Origin: Mesorhizobium sp. B4-1-4
GTDB lineage: Bacteria > Pseudomonadota > Alphaproteobacteria > Rhizobiales > Rhizobiaceae
Length of the DNA: 64,000 bases
Reading direction: 5' to 3'
NCBI RefSeq assembly: GCF_006439395.2
Contig: NZ_CP083950.1
Coordinates: forward strand, 3,286,001 to 3,350,000
Part shown: piece by piece, positions 26,218 to 33,593 of the stretch
Layout: each line of letters starts with the position of its first letter
Numbering within the stretch: position 1 is the stretch's first letter
The notes under the pieces: generated by a model
What the model was told of the DNA's origin: nothing
Database searches by the model: none
Seen by the model: the letters and a program-made list of their open reading frames with translations, nothing else
Made by a program: the position numbers and the translations under genes

Positions 26218-26724
26218 ATGGATCACACCAATCACGTCCGGCTCACCGCCAGCGAATTGACGCCGACAATTCTCGAAGACGCCGCCATTTACGGTCCCAA
26301 CGACGAGAAAATCGGTTCCGTCTCGCACGTCCATGGTACCGGCCCGGCAACCGAAATCGTCATCGATGTCGGCGGCTTTCTGGGCATCGGCGCCAAACCT
26401 GTCGCTGTTCCTGCCAGCCAGCTGGACTTCATGCGTGACGAAGACGGAGAAGTGCACGCCGTCACGACATGGACGAAGGATCAGCTCAAGGACATGCCCG
26501 AACACCACGACGAAGGAGGCTTGGTCATGGCAGGCTCGCGTAACGCTGCACAAGGCACCACGAATGAGAAATCGCGCTGGGAAGGCCCTCCGGAAAACCG
26601 CCCTCGCGGATATCGCCCGGCAAAGGATGACCCCGATATCGATCGCGATGCCAGCGGCGAAAACCTGCAGGATCCCGACAAGCGGGATTTGGGCGACGCG
26701 CTGAAAACGAAGGGCGATAAATAG
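26218..26724 (+). CDS. PRC-barrel domain protein
   Basis: 168-residue soluble protein with an N-terminal PRC-barrel (LTPTILEDAAIYGPNDEKIG, VIDVGGFLGIGAKPVAVPASQL) and a charged, probably disordered C-terminal half rich in Asp/Arg/Pro. AGGAGG at 26205-26210 is seven bases before the ATG at 26218; the ATG at 26212 is too close. The core VGGFLGIG is shared with the exported PRC protein at 30144. Such proteins are common in rhizobial stress regulons; molecular role unknown. Confidence 0.85.
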   Translation: MDHTNHVRLTASELTPTILEDAAIYGPNDEKIGSVSHVHGTGPATEIVIDVGGFLGIGAKPVAVPASQLDFMRDEDGEVHAVTTWTKDQLKDMPEHHDEGGLVMAGSRNAAQGTTNEKSRWEGPPENRPRGYRPAKDDPDIDRDASGENLQDPDKRDLGDALKTKGDK

Positions 26725-26865
26725 CGAGGACACAACTACGGCACCGTTCCGGCACCATCGGTTAAGTTGAGTTGCTTGAACTTCCGCCTTCGCTCTCCGG
26801 AGCCGCGGCCCTTCGCCGGCGCCAGCGTCGGCGCATGCACTTCGTCTCGTAACATTGCTCCCGCA

Positions 26866-27108
26866 TCACTGCCGATCAGCGCCCCGTGCATCGAAATTAA
26901 GCGTAACTCCAACCACTACGGCTCCGGATCCGTCACGGACCGTCACTCGCAGTTCGTGATGATCCCCATCCGGTAAGGCATCGCGCGTCATGTCCACAAT
27001 CGCTTGGATGGCTTCTTTCTTGGCATGATCGAAGTCAGCGCAATCGATGCCGTGCCGGTCTCGCGCCAGGTTGCCATTCTCTTCCACGTCGAAATAGAAA
27101 ATTGTCAT
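26866..27108 (-). CDS. DUF6894 family small protein
   Basis: 80-residue protein beginning MTIFYFDVEENGNLARDRHG, with DFDHAKKEAIQAI and ELRVTVRDGSGAVV, the pattern of DUF6894 proteins that are numerous in Rhizobiales and have no known activity. A perfect EcfG-type promoter ends only nine bases before the ATG, so the mRNA should be nearly leaderless. The alternative GTG or ATG farther upstream would fall inside the promoter boxes. Confidence 0.8.
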   Translation of the reverse strand: MTIFYFDVEENGNLARDRHGIDCADFDHAKKEAIQAIVDMTRDALPDGDHHELRVTVRDGSGAVVVGVTLNFDARGADRQ

Positions 27109-27117
27109 GGTGCCGCG

Positions 27118-27142
27118 AACGTCGAACATCCCGAAAAGTTCC
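27118..27142 (-). promoter_or_regulatory. EcfG-type promoter of the DUF6894 gene
   Basis: Minus strand GGAAC (27142-27138), 16 bases, CGTT (27121-27118). The last box is only nine bases before the ATG at 27108, implying a leaderless or near-leaderless transcript. Confidence 0.6.
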
Positions 27143-27321
27143 CGTAAGCCGAACCGAGCGTGCTCCGTCCTGCGCCGTCTGGGACAAGCATTTGAAGACG
27201 CGCAGCTTCGAAGAATGTGGTATCTCTATGTAGTATCTCTAACTGAGGGGCGCCTTGCAGCTCCCGCCCATCCGTTGTGCCCGATCCGCATCAGCGGCCT
27301 ATGCGTTCGATCGAGGCTAAG

Positions 27322-28044
27322 ATGATGCTTGACCCCCTTTATCTGCAGCTCGGCCAACATGACGACCTTTCCAATGAGGAAAAGACCCTCCTGGCCGGCA
27401 TCATGTCCACGGGTCGGGACTTCGCCGTCGGCCAGGATATCGTTGCGGCCGGATCCCGCCCCGCCTACAGCACCTTGATATTGGATGGCTTTGCCGCGCG
27501 CTATAAAGTGCTGGAGAACGGCGGACGTCAGTTCACTTCATTGCAGGTGACCGGTGACTTTGTCGATCTTCATGCATTTCTCCTAAAAACCATGGACCAC
27601 GGCATTGTCGCCCTTTCGCCTTGCCGCGTGGCCTTTGCCGACCACAGCAAGCTGAAGATGCTTACCGAACGGGCTCCTCACCTGACGCGCCTTTTGTGGC
27701 TGGACACGCTCATTGATGGCGCGATCCATCGCGAGTGGATCGTGGCGATGGGACGACGATCCAAGACTTCGCACCTCGCTCATCTGATCTGCGAGCTCTT
27801 CGTGCGGCTGCGCGTGGTCAATCGTACTGAGGGCATGAGCTTCAGCCTGCCTCTCTCGCAAGCCGAGATGGCCGATGTGTTGGGCCTGTCTGTTGTGCAC
27901 ATGAACCGGGTGATCGCTTCCCTAAAGCGGCTAGAAGTCGTCGCCTGGTCAAATCACACGGTGACGATTTCGGACTGGGACCGGCTGGCAGGGATCGCCG
28001 AATTCGATCCCACCTATCTGAGCATGAATAACGAGCCAAGATAG
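27322..28044 (+). CDS. Crp/Fnr family transcriptional regulator
   Basis: About 240-residue regulator with an N-terminal cyclic-nucleotide-binding-like fold (GRDFAVGQDIVAAGSRPAYS, LLDGF-type strand, GDFVDLHAFLLKTMDHGIVAL) and a C-terminal winged helix with the recognition region LPLSQAEMADVLGLSVVHMN. It has no N-terminal cysteine cluster, so it is not an oxygen-sensing FNR. GAGG at 27313-27316 supports the ATG at 27322; GTG 27277 and ATG 27301 are alternatives. It is the only DNA-binding regulator near the respiratory and stress genes, but I see no clear operator. Confidence 0.88.
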   Translation: MMLDPLYLQLGQHDDLSNEEKTLLAGIMSTGRDFAVGQDIVAAGSRPAYSTLILDGFAARYKVLENGGRQFTSLQVTGDFVDLHAFLLKTMDHGIVALSPCRVAFADHSKLKMLTERAPHLTRLLWLDTLIDGAIHREWIVAMGRRSKTSHLAHLICELFVRLRVVNRTEGMSFSLPLSQAEMADVLGLSVVHMNRVIASLKRLEVVAWSNHTVTISDWDRLAGIAEFDPTYLSMNNEPR

Positions 28045-28183
28045 CGGTCCGCGTGGCTCAATGGCCTGTTTTCGTGCAGGGGTGCGGCCACCGGTCTGTT
28101 CGCCTGAGAACCGCGCCCCAAGGCACTGGCGGCAGCAGGATACCGGAAGAAGGGCGCCTCAATATGCCATGGACGTCCGCAAG

Positions 28184-29278
28184 TCATTTAGGGTGCGGAT
28201 TTTTGAGGTTCGAGCCGATCGGCTTCAGTCGGCCCGCCCTGCGCTCCGCGACGGCCTCGGCGAGGGCTCGCGCGGCATTGCGCACCTCTTCTTGCACAGC
28301 CTCGTTGGCATCGAGTTCCTGATGGCTGGTCGCGTACGGCTTCCAATAGCCGATATAGCGATCAAGTTCGGCATAGGCTCCCGCCGGCGAAAGTTTCATG
28401 AAGCAGAGCCAATCGGACAATGACCGTCGCACATTTTCCACGCCTTCGACATCGCCGTGGACCACGACGGAAAACAGCCGGCCCGCAAGATGGCGCGGGT
28501 AGTCCCAGCCGCTCATTTCGACCTTCTTTGCCTCGGTAGCATCCTTGCCGTGCGTGAGCGTTGGGTCGGGGTTGCCTCCGTCCGCACACACAAGCCGGTC
28601 CATCATGAGCTTCACGGGCGAGGAAACCTGGTACCAATTCACTGGCGTGATGACCATGACACCGTGCGCGGCGACCCAAAGCGGATAGATGTCGTTCATC
28701 CAGTCCTGGGTCTGGCCGAGAGAGTGATTGGGATAGCATGAACAAGGCCAATGGCACAGCGCCGCCGCGGTCGAGAAACATGCCTTGCACGGGTGAATGT
28801 TGCGGCCATATTCTGAAGCGAGACGAGACAAATCCAAAATCTCGGCGTCCAGCCGGGCTTCGTTTTGGATGGTTGACCTTGCGATTTCGGCCAACCGGAA
28901 GCTTTTCGACATTTCGCCCGGACAGGTATGCTCACTGCGCGACGATCCGTTGACGATGAGGATGGTCGGCGTTCGCGCCCTGTCCTCATATCTTTTCTCG
29001 GCATCGCGAATGGCATCACGCGCGGAAAGCCATTCGACCGACAGGTCGTAATCAGGATCAGCAAATTCCGCGCCTGCCTTGCAGGTGACCGGACTCTTCC
29101 TGGACTCCCTGTAGGCCTGCCAGGCGACTTCGGCGAGTGCATCGATTGCCGCCTCATGCGGTTGAAACGCCGGATCGAAAAATTGCTCTTTGTACCGGCT
29201 CTTGAATTCGGCCTCGTCGAGCCGGGGACTTGGCATGCCCTTGCGGGGGACTGGCGCCTCTACAAGCTCATTGTTCAT
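28184..29278 (-). CDS. NAD(P)H-dependent flavin oxidoreductase, extended form
   Basis: 364-residue protein. A flavodoxin-like domain begins near residue 103 (TPTILIVNGSSRSEHTCPGE) and contains the cysteine-rich segment HPCKACFSTAAALCHWPCSC and MVITPVNWYQVSSPVKLMMDR, as in NADPH-dependent FMN reductase relatives. About 100 extra N-terminal residues have no recognised domain. GGAG sits just before the ATG at 29278. It converges with the Crp/Fnr gene. The Cys-rich loop suggests a metal or redox-active site. Confidence 0.83.
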   Translation of the reverse strand: MNNELVEAPVPRKGMPSPRLDEAEFKSRYKEQFFDPAFQPHEAAIDALAEVAWQAYRESRKSPVTCKAGAEFADPDYDLSVEWLSARDAIRDAEKRYEDRARTPTILIVNGSSRSEHTCPGEMSKSFRLAEIARSTIQNEARLDAEILDLSRLASEYGRNIHPCKACFSTAAALCHWPCSCYPNHSLGQTQDWMNDIYPLWVAAHGVMVITPVNWYQVSSPVKLMMDRLVCADGGNPDPTLTHGKDATEAKKVEMSGWDYPRHLAGRLFSVVVHGDVEGVENVRRSLSDWLCFMKLSPAGAYAELDRYIGYWKPYATSHQELDANEAVQEEVRNAARALAEAVAERRAGRLKPIGSNLKNPHPK

Positions 29279-29429
29279 CACTTCTCCTCGTCCCGCCAGG
29301 CTTGCGCTTGTGGCCCGCCAGCGTCCCGTTGTGGCTAGAAGTTTCTGTGGTCTGCTTTGTTCCCCGGGCCAAACGGGCGCCCGGGTGCGTTTCCACTCGC
29401 CACCTATGCCGCCCGCTGGGCGTTGCCGG

Positions 29430-29594
29430 TCAGATGCGGCCCAGGACCACGAGAATAATTATGATAATCAGCAACAGCCCAAGACCGCCTCCGCCATAAT
29501 AGCCGGTCCCGTAGAACGGACCGCCTCCCAGGCCGCTGAATCCGCCCAGCAATGCGAGGATCAAGATGATGATAAGGATTGTGCCCAAGCTCAT
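29430..29594 (-). CDS. DUF3309 small membrane protein
   Basis: 54 residues: MSLGTILIIILILALLGGF, a Gly/Tyr-rich middle, and a second helix LLLIIIIILVVLGRI. This two-helix Gly-rich layout is the DUF3309 family, common in rhizobia and of unknown role. A perfect EcfG-type promoter lies 41 bases upstream of the ATG at 29594. A longer upstream extension of the frame would cross that promoter and is rejected. Confidence 0.85.
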   Translation of the reverse strand: MSLGTILIIILILALLGGFSGLGGGPFYGTGYYGGGGLGLLLIIIIILVVLGRI

Positions 29595-29635
29595 GTGATA
29601 GTTCTCCAGTACAGCCCAACCGGCCGCTGAACAGA

Positions 29636-29660
29636 AACGCGCTTGGGTGCTTCGTGTTCC
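29636..29660 (-). promoter_or_regulatory. EcfG-type promoter of the DUF3309 gene
   Basis: Minus strand GGAAC (29660-29656), 16 bases, CGTT (29639-29636), a complete consensus match, 41 bases before the start codon. Confidence 0.65.
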
Positions 29661-29831
29661 GGTGTAACTAGGCCGGCGAGCGGAAAGCACGGCTCGGATC
29701 GGATTCCTGCAGGCAGCCATCAGGCCAAGAACGCGTTCGAGGCCCAGGTGGAAATGAAGAGAACCACGCGGCCGCGATCAAGGCGGTCATTCGCAGGTGA
29801 CGCTGCAGTGGGCCAAGGTGCGCGCTAGAGC

Positions 29832-29996
29832 CTATCCTTCGGCCTTGAAATTCTTGGCTTCCTTTTCAACCTTCTTCTTGTCACCGCCGTGCTTGCGAAT
29901 GAGATCGTCAGCCTGCTTCGGCGATACGTCGGTCGTCTCCGCCAAGCGCATTGCTTCGCTTTTCTTTTCAGATGATTTCTTCTTGGCCGTTGTCAT
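29832..29996 (-). CDS. DUF3606-like small protein
   Basis: 54-residue, very basic and acidic small protein reading TTAKKKSSEKKSEAMRLAET then TTDVSPKQADDLIRKHGGDK, ending KEAKNFKAEG. The S-P-K-Q-A-x-D-L-x-x-K-H-G-x-D core is the DUF3606 pattern found in many rhizobial small stress proteins. GGAG lies eight bases before the ATG at 29996. No EcfG-type promoter was seen in front of it, unlike its neighbours. Confidence 0.75.
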   Translation of the reverse strand: MTTAKKKSSEKKSEAMRLAETTDVSPKQADDLIRKHGGDKKKVEKEAKNFKAEG

Positions 29997-30143
29997 AAAA
30001 GGTCTCCTTGTCGATGTGTCTCGTTCGCAACCGGGAATGACTGTGAGCGGCCGCGCAAAGACAGGTTGGACTGAGAACCATAATGCGGATTTTCTGATCG
30101 AGCCGCAGGGTCCGGAATGTGCGTCCGGTGCCGCAGGAAAAGC

Positions 30144-30539
30144 CTACTTGCTCCAACGGCCTTCGTACTTGAACTCCGGCGCAGCCTTTAGCTGGTCCTT
30201 GGTGGCGTCCATGGTGGCCGCCCACTTTTTGTCGTTCTCGGAGTAATTGACCTTCACAGCAGCCGGCGAAACGATCACGTAGTGCTCTCCAATGCCGAGG
30301 AAGCCGCCCACCGAAACGATGTAGCCGGCAAGCGTGCCATCGGAGATGAGGAGATCCTTGATTTCCCCGACGGTCTCGTTAGCGCCATTTACGATATTAA
30401 GCCCGATCAGGTTGTAGCTCAGAATATCGGTAGGCTTTGCGGTGACATACGTTCCAGTCGTCGTAGCGGTCGCCGATTGCGCGAGGTTCGGTGTCGCCAG
30501 TGCGGACACTGCAGCCAGAGCGATCAGAATGTTACGCAT
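30144..30539 (-). CDS. Exported PRC-barrel protein
   Basis: 131 residues with a signal peptide (MRNILIALAAVSALATPNLAQ) and a PRC-barrel: YNLIGLNIVNGANETVGEIK, IVSVGGFLGIGEHYVIVSP, and a tail DATKDQLKAAPEFKYEGRW. It should act in the periplasm; function unknown. The ATG at 30539 follows AGGAGAAGTTC and lies 36 bases after a perfect EcfG-type promoter. Paralog of the cytoplasmic PRC protein at 26218. Confidence 0.88.
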   Translation of the reverse strand: MRNILIALAAVSALATPNLAQSATATTTGTYVTAKPTDILSYNLIGLNIVNGANETVGEIKDLLISDGTLAGYIVSVGGFLGIGEHYVIVSPAAVKVNYSENDKKWAATMDATKDQLKAAPEFKYEGRWSK

Positions 30540-30575
30540 GAACTTCTCCTGTTGAAGGCCGTCCCCCGTCGGTTG

Positions 30576-30600
30576 AACGTGGCACTTCAACAACGGTTCC
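30576..30600 (-). promoter_or_regulatory. EcfG-type promoter of the exported PRC-barrel gene
   Basis: Minus strand GGAAC (30600-30596), 16 bases, CGTT (30579-30576), full consensus match, 36 bases before the ATG. Confidence 0.65.
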
Positions 30601-30729
30601 GATCTCAACGATGCATTCTATTTCGCCAAGATTCTTCCAAGAATTTCGCGGTCGACCGGCCTATCAGGTTAGATGTTTGATCCCAGGCTTTGATGGGGCA
30701 TCCTTGTCTTCCGAATCAAAGGATGCGCT

Positions 30730-31044
30730 ATGGGCCAGGTTCTGCATGGGAGCGCCACGACGACAGAGGCGATCCGTCGAGCGATACAACATAGTCAAGA
30801 GAGCCTGAGAGCGCTGGCCAAGCGTTACGGGATTGTCGTCGGCCAGCTGACCGACAGCAAGGACCCCAATCAGGGTTTTGATGCCCAGAACGAGACCTAT
30901 GTCGACCCGGCCAAGGTGGTGCGCACTGCGTTGCAGGACGCCGGCTCGATCGCGGCGCTGCTGATCACCGCCGAAGCGATGATCACCGACATCCCGGCCA
31001 AGGATGCCGCGCCTTCGGGCGGCGGCGGCGGCATGGGCAACTAA
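30730..31044 (+). pseudogene. In-frame fusion: IS481-type transposase N-terminus to GroEL C-terminus
   Basis: 104-codon open frame. Residues 1-34 ([20 protein letters not shown] through [10 protein letters not shown]) are the standard start of IS481-family transposases. From about residue 35, [20 protein letters not shown] and [19 protein letters not shown] are the C-terminal end of a chaperonin GroEL, finishing with a Gly-rich GGGGGMGN tail. Within the GroEL part, TYVDPAKVV lacks about eight residues normally present between YVD and DPAKVV. The junction is near 30832. No ATPase or apical domain remains, so this is a rearrangement scar and not a chaperonin. Confidence 0.8.
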
Positions 31045-31086
31045 CAACATTTAATACCGGCTCGACCTTTGGGCGAGTGGTACGGG

Positions 31087-31115
31087 CCGCCTGCGTTGTC
31101 GGACTGCGCAGGCGG
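31087..31115 (+). terminator. Hairpin downstream of the GroEL remnant
   Basis: Nine-base perfect stem CCGCCTGCG / CGCAGGCGG with an 11-base loop, 43 bases after the GroEL-like stop. It may be the old groESL terminator carried along with the fragment. Confidence 0.4.
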
Positions 31116-31256
31116 TTCCCAAGCGTGAACTCGATGCATGCAGGCGTGAGAGGATGCTTAGGGGCCTTGCAAAGCCTCAAGGCACCCAGGAGTCCGGACA
31201 CCCGCTTGACGTCGATTCTGTCCGCTTTCGGGACCTAGCAAACCAATCTCCAAGGC

Positions 31257-31489
31257 CGACCGGCAGGTCTCCTCTTCCAGTCGACACCGAGATGTACAAA
31301 TGGCGCCATCAGATCGAGAACTTCTTTGCAAACTCAAAGAGTTCAACCGCATTGCCATGCGCGCCGACAAAACCGACCAGAGGTTCGCCGCCATCATCCA
31401 TCCCGCCGCCGCCGTCATTAACTCGCGACGATTCTCAACAAGCCTTAGCCGGCGCAGCTCGCGTTGCGGCATTCTAAACAGACATGGCT
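31257..31489 (+). pseudogene. IS5-family transposase C-terminal remnant, frameshifted
   Basis: One frame reads LPVDTEMYKWRHQIENFF and a second frame from about 31326 continues CKLKEFNRIAMRADKTDQRF then AAIIHPAAAVINSR. Joined by a one-base shift these give the typical end of an IS5-family DDE transposase. The N-terminal and central part and terminal repeats are not found, so the element is dead. Confidence 0.8.
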
Positions 31490-32005
31490 AGCAGGTTTTC
31501 TATTGGTCGAGTTCAATAAATGCCGGACTCGGTTCATATACGGAACAATGAACTCATCGATCTGCAAAAGAACAGTTTTCCGATGCGCTCGACATGAACT
31601 CAAGCCGGCTCGAGCTCCGCAAATTCCGCGAGCGGGGCGTCCACTCCAAATCAATGCTGCGTGCCGGCACGGGCGATCCCTCCGATCCGGTCGAACGCCT
31701 CGTAGAAGACCTGACGGAGACGCCGGTCGAGGGGTTCGGTCCGTCCCGACGTTGCAGCCGTCGCTGTCCTGACGGCTTGGGCATCCAGGCGGAGCCCGGC
31801 TGACGCGACTGATACAGCCCCGCCTAAATCAGGCGAGAAGCAGCATTCTTGCTGCGAGAGAATTGTGACAAGGATGCTCAAGTCTGACCACCTGGGGCAA
31901 TTGAAACATCCGATATGCTTATAGCCCTCCTGCCCTTTTTGCCGAGCCACTCTACCCCACGCGTTCCGTTGACAAAGGGCAACCGGACGATAGGCTTTTT
32001 GCAGG
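31490..32005. other. Non-coding stretch between IS remnants and polysaccharide locus
   Basis: The whole gap from 31045 to 32005 contains the hairpin and IS5 tail listed separately. In the remaining 500 bases I find no convincing gene; open frames on both strands (for example minus strand 31651-32406) lack family signals and overlap the glycosyltransferase start. It marks the boundary between the stress block and the polysaccharide locus. Confidence 0.5.
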
Positions 32006-33235
32006 GTGATTTCCGATCCTGCACTCATACTGGATGGAAGCCGCGGACGGTTGGCACACCAAAATGGGGACGTTTTTTTGCTGCATATCGAGAAGCGGCA
32101 AGGCCTTGGGGGGCCGGCAAGTGGGGGATCGGCTCGTTCAGAGCCGCTCGCGGCTGCAGCCATTGGCCGTCCACTTTTTGAAAACTCTCTATCAATATTG
32201 AACCGGACTGGAGCTTGGCACATTGCCAAGGACCTTTGCCAGGAGTTCGTTCCGGAACACGCACAGGTCCAATATTGGCGATTTGGTGCGAGAGCTCCCG
32301 AAGGCTTGGCCCGCAAAATCGCGGCCAGGCTGATGATGCTGGAAATCAGCTGGCTAAAGGACAGCCGACACTGCTTGATCGGTGGCAAAGCCGCCGACCG
32401 CAACACTCGGGTCTTTCTCGATCCGCTCTTTGTGCTGAGATCAGAGTTGGCCGAAAAGGATATTGTCCTTTGCCATGATGTCGGCCCTTTGAGTCACAGC
32501 TTCCTCTATGATGCTGTGACTGTCGAGAATTATCGCGTTGCGTATGAAAAAATCCGTAGGCATAGGCCTGGGATTGTTTTCGTCAGCGATTGGTCGAAGG
32601 ACAACTTCGTTTCAATCTACGGACTGGACTTCAGGTTCCTAACAACGATTCCATTGTACGTTCGCACAGGGCTGTTTGACGGCTCCCAGGAAGCCCTTGA
32701 CGCTGTCGACGGCCCATTCTTTTTGACGGTTGGTGCCCTCGAAACGCGCAAGAACCAGATCGCCGCGCTTGAGGCATATCGGGACGGCCGGTTCTGGGAA
32801 CAGGGTATCAAGTATGTGCTCTGCGGTCCGCGCGGCGAGGGCCGCGAAAAGATCATTGGTTTCGCGAAATCGGTACCAGGGGTGGTGATGCCGGGATATG
32901 TGCCGGACAGCCAGTTGCGCTGGCTTTACGCCCATGCCGAGGCATTCGTTCTACCGAGCCTCCTGGAAGGGTTCGGGATGCCCGCCTTGGAGGCGGCCTA
33001 CATGGGCCTGCTATCAATCGTATCCCAAGAAAGCGCGTTGGTGGAAGCCGTCGAGGGTGTCTGCGCGGAGGTGCCACCAAAAGACCCCGTTGCGATCGGA
33101 CAAGCGATGCGGCTTGCTCTCTCACGGAGTTCAGCCGAAAAGGCGCGGACCAGCCAAGAGCTGCGCGAAGTCGCTTTACGCGCCTCGAAGGAACGCTTTC
33201 TGCAGGGCTGGAGAAGCCTGCTGCTGGGACGATAG
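32006..33235 (+). CDS. Glycosyltransferase family 4 protein
   Basis: About 409 residues. The C-terminal GT-B donor domain is clear: FFLTVGALETRKNQIAALEA, KYVLCGPRGEGREKIIGFAK, MPGYVPDSQLRWLYAHAEAF and the E-x7-E site SLLEGFGMPALEAAYMG. The N-terminal domain is less typical (RTGAWHIAKDLCQEF, CHDVGPLSHSFLY). The GTG at 32006 lacks a good ribosome site, and the first 60 residues are of doubtful coding quality, so the real start may be downstream near 32190. It should transfer a sugar to the lipid-linked polysaccharide unit in the cytoplasm. Confidence 0.85.
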   Translation: MISDPALILDGSRGRLAHQNGDVFLLHIEKRQGLGGPASGGSARSEPLAAAAIGRPLFENSLSILNRTGAWHIAKDLCQEFVPEHAQVQYWRFGARAPEGLARKIAARLMMLEISWLKDSRHCLIGGKAADRNTRVFLDPLFVLRSELAEKDIVLCHDVGPLSHSFLYDAVTVENYRVAYEKIRRHRPGIVFVSDWSKDNFVSIYGLDFRFLTTIPLYVRTGLFDGSQEALDAVDGPFFLTVGALETRKNQIAALEAYRDGRFWEQGIKYVLCGPRGEGREKIIGFAKSVPGVVMPGYVPDSQLRWLYAHAEAFVLPSLLEGFGMPALEAAYMGLLSIVSQESALVEAVEGVCAEVPPKDPVAIGQAMRLALSRSSAEKARTSQELREVALRASKERFLQGWRSLLLGR

Positions 33236-33593
33236 AAGCGCGTCCGCGACGCCTGGTTGCCGCATTTGCATACCCGCAGATAGGGCAGCGGCCAAAAGGG
33301 GTAGGCTGCGCGATATCAGAATGGGCAAATTGCCCGCTACCGAGCCAAGCCTCCATTATGGGACGACCTTCGCAAGAGCTACCTAGCCAGGGAGCATGTA
33401 ATGTCTATCGGGCAGACGCCCGCCATACCGCAGCTGGCAAATTGTCGGGCTGGCGCTTCAAGCACGGATTGCGCGGTTGCCTCCGCGATGAATTTGGCGG
33501 CCGATCCCAGGGGTCTCGATGCTGGTTTACGAGTGGTCGGACCCCATGAACACCCTGAAGGCTTTAAAGTCTTTCTCACCAACGGAACTGTAG
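33236..33593. other. Intergenic stretch between glycosyltransferase and pyruvyltransferase
   Basis: 358 bases without a supported gene. A frame at 33401-33610 (69 codons, ATG with a GGGAG upstream) overlaps the next gene's start by 17 bases. It has no recognisable domain and could be a small leader protein, but I would not call it. Confidence 0.35.

Noticed and set aside
31651..32406. Minus-strand frame of 251 codons across the IS scar and glycosyltransferase start
   Set aside because: No domain signal and it overlaps the supported glycosyltransferase gene; part of a non-coding border region.
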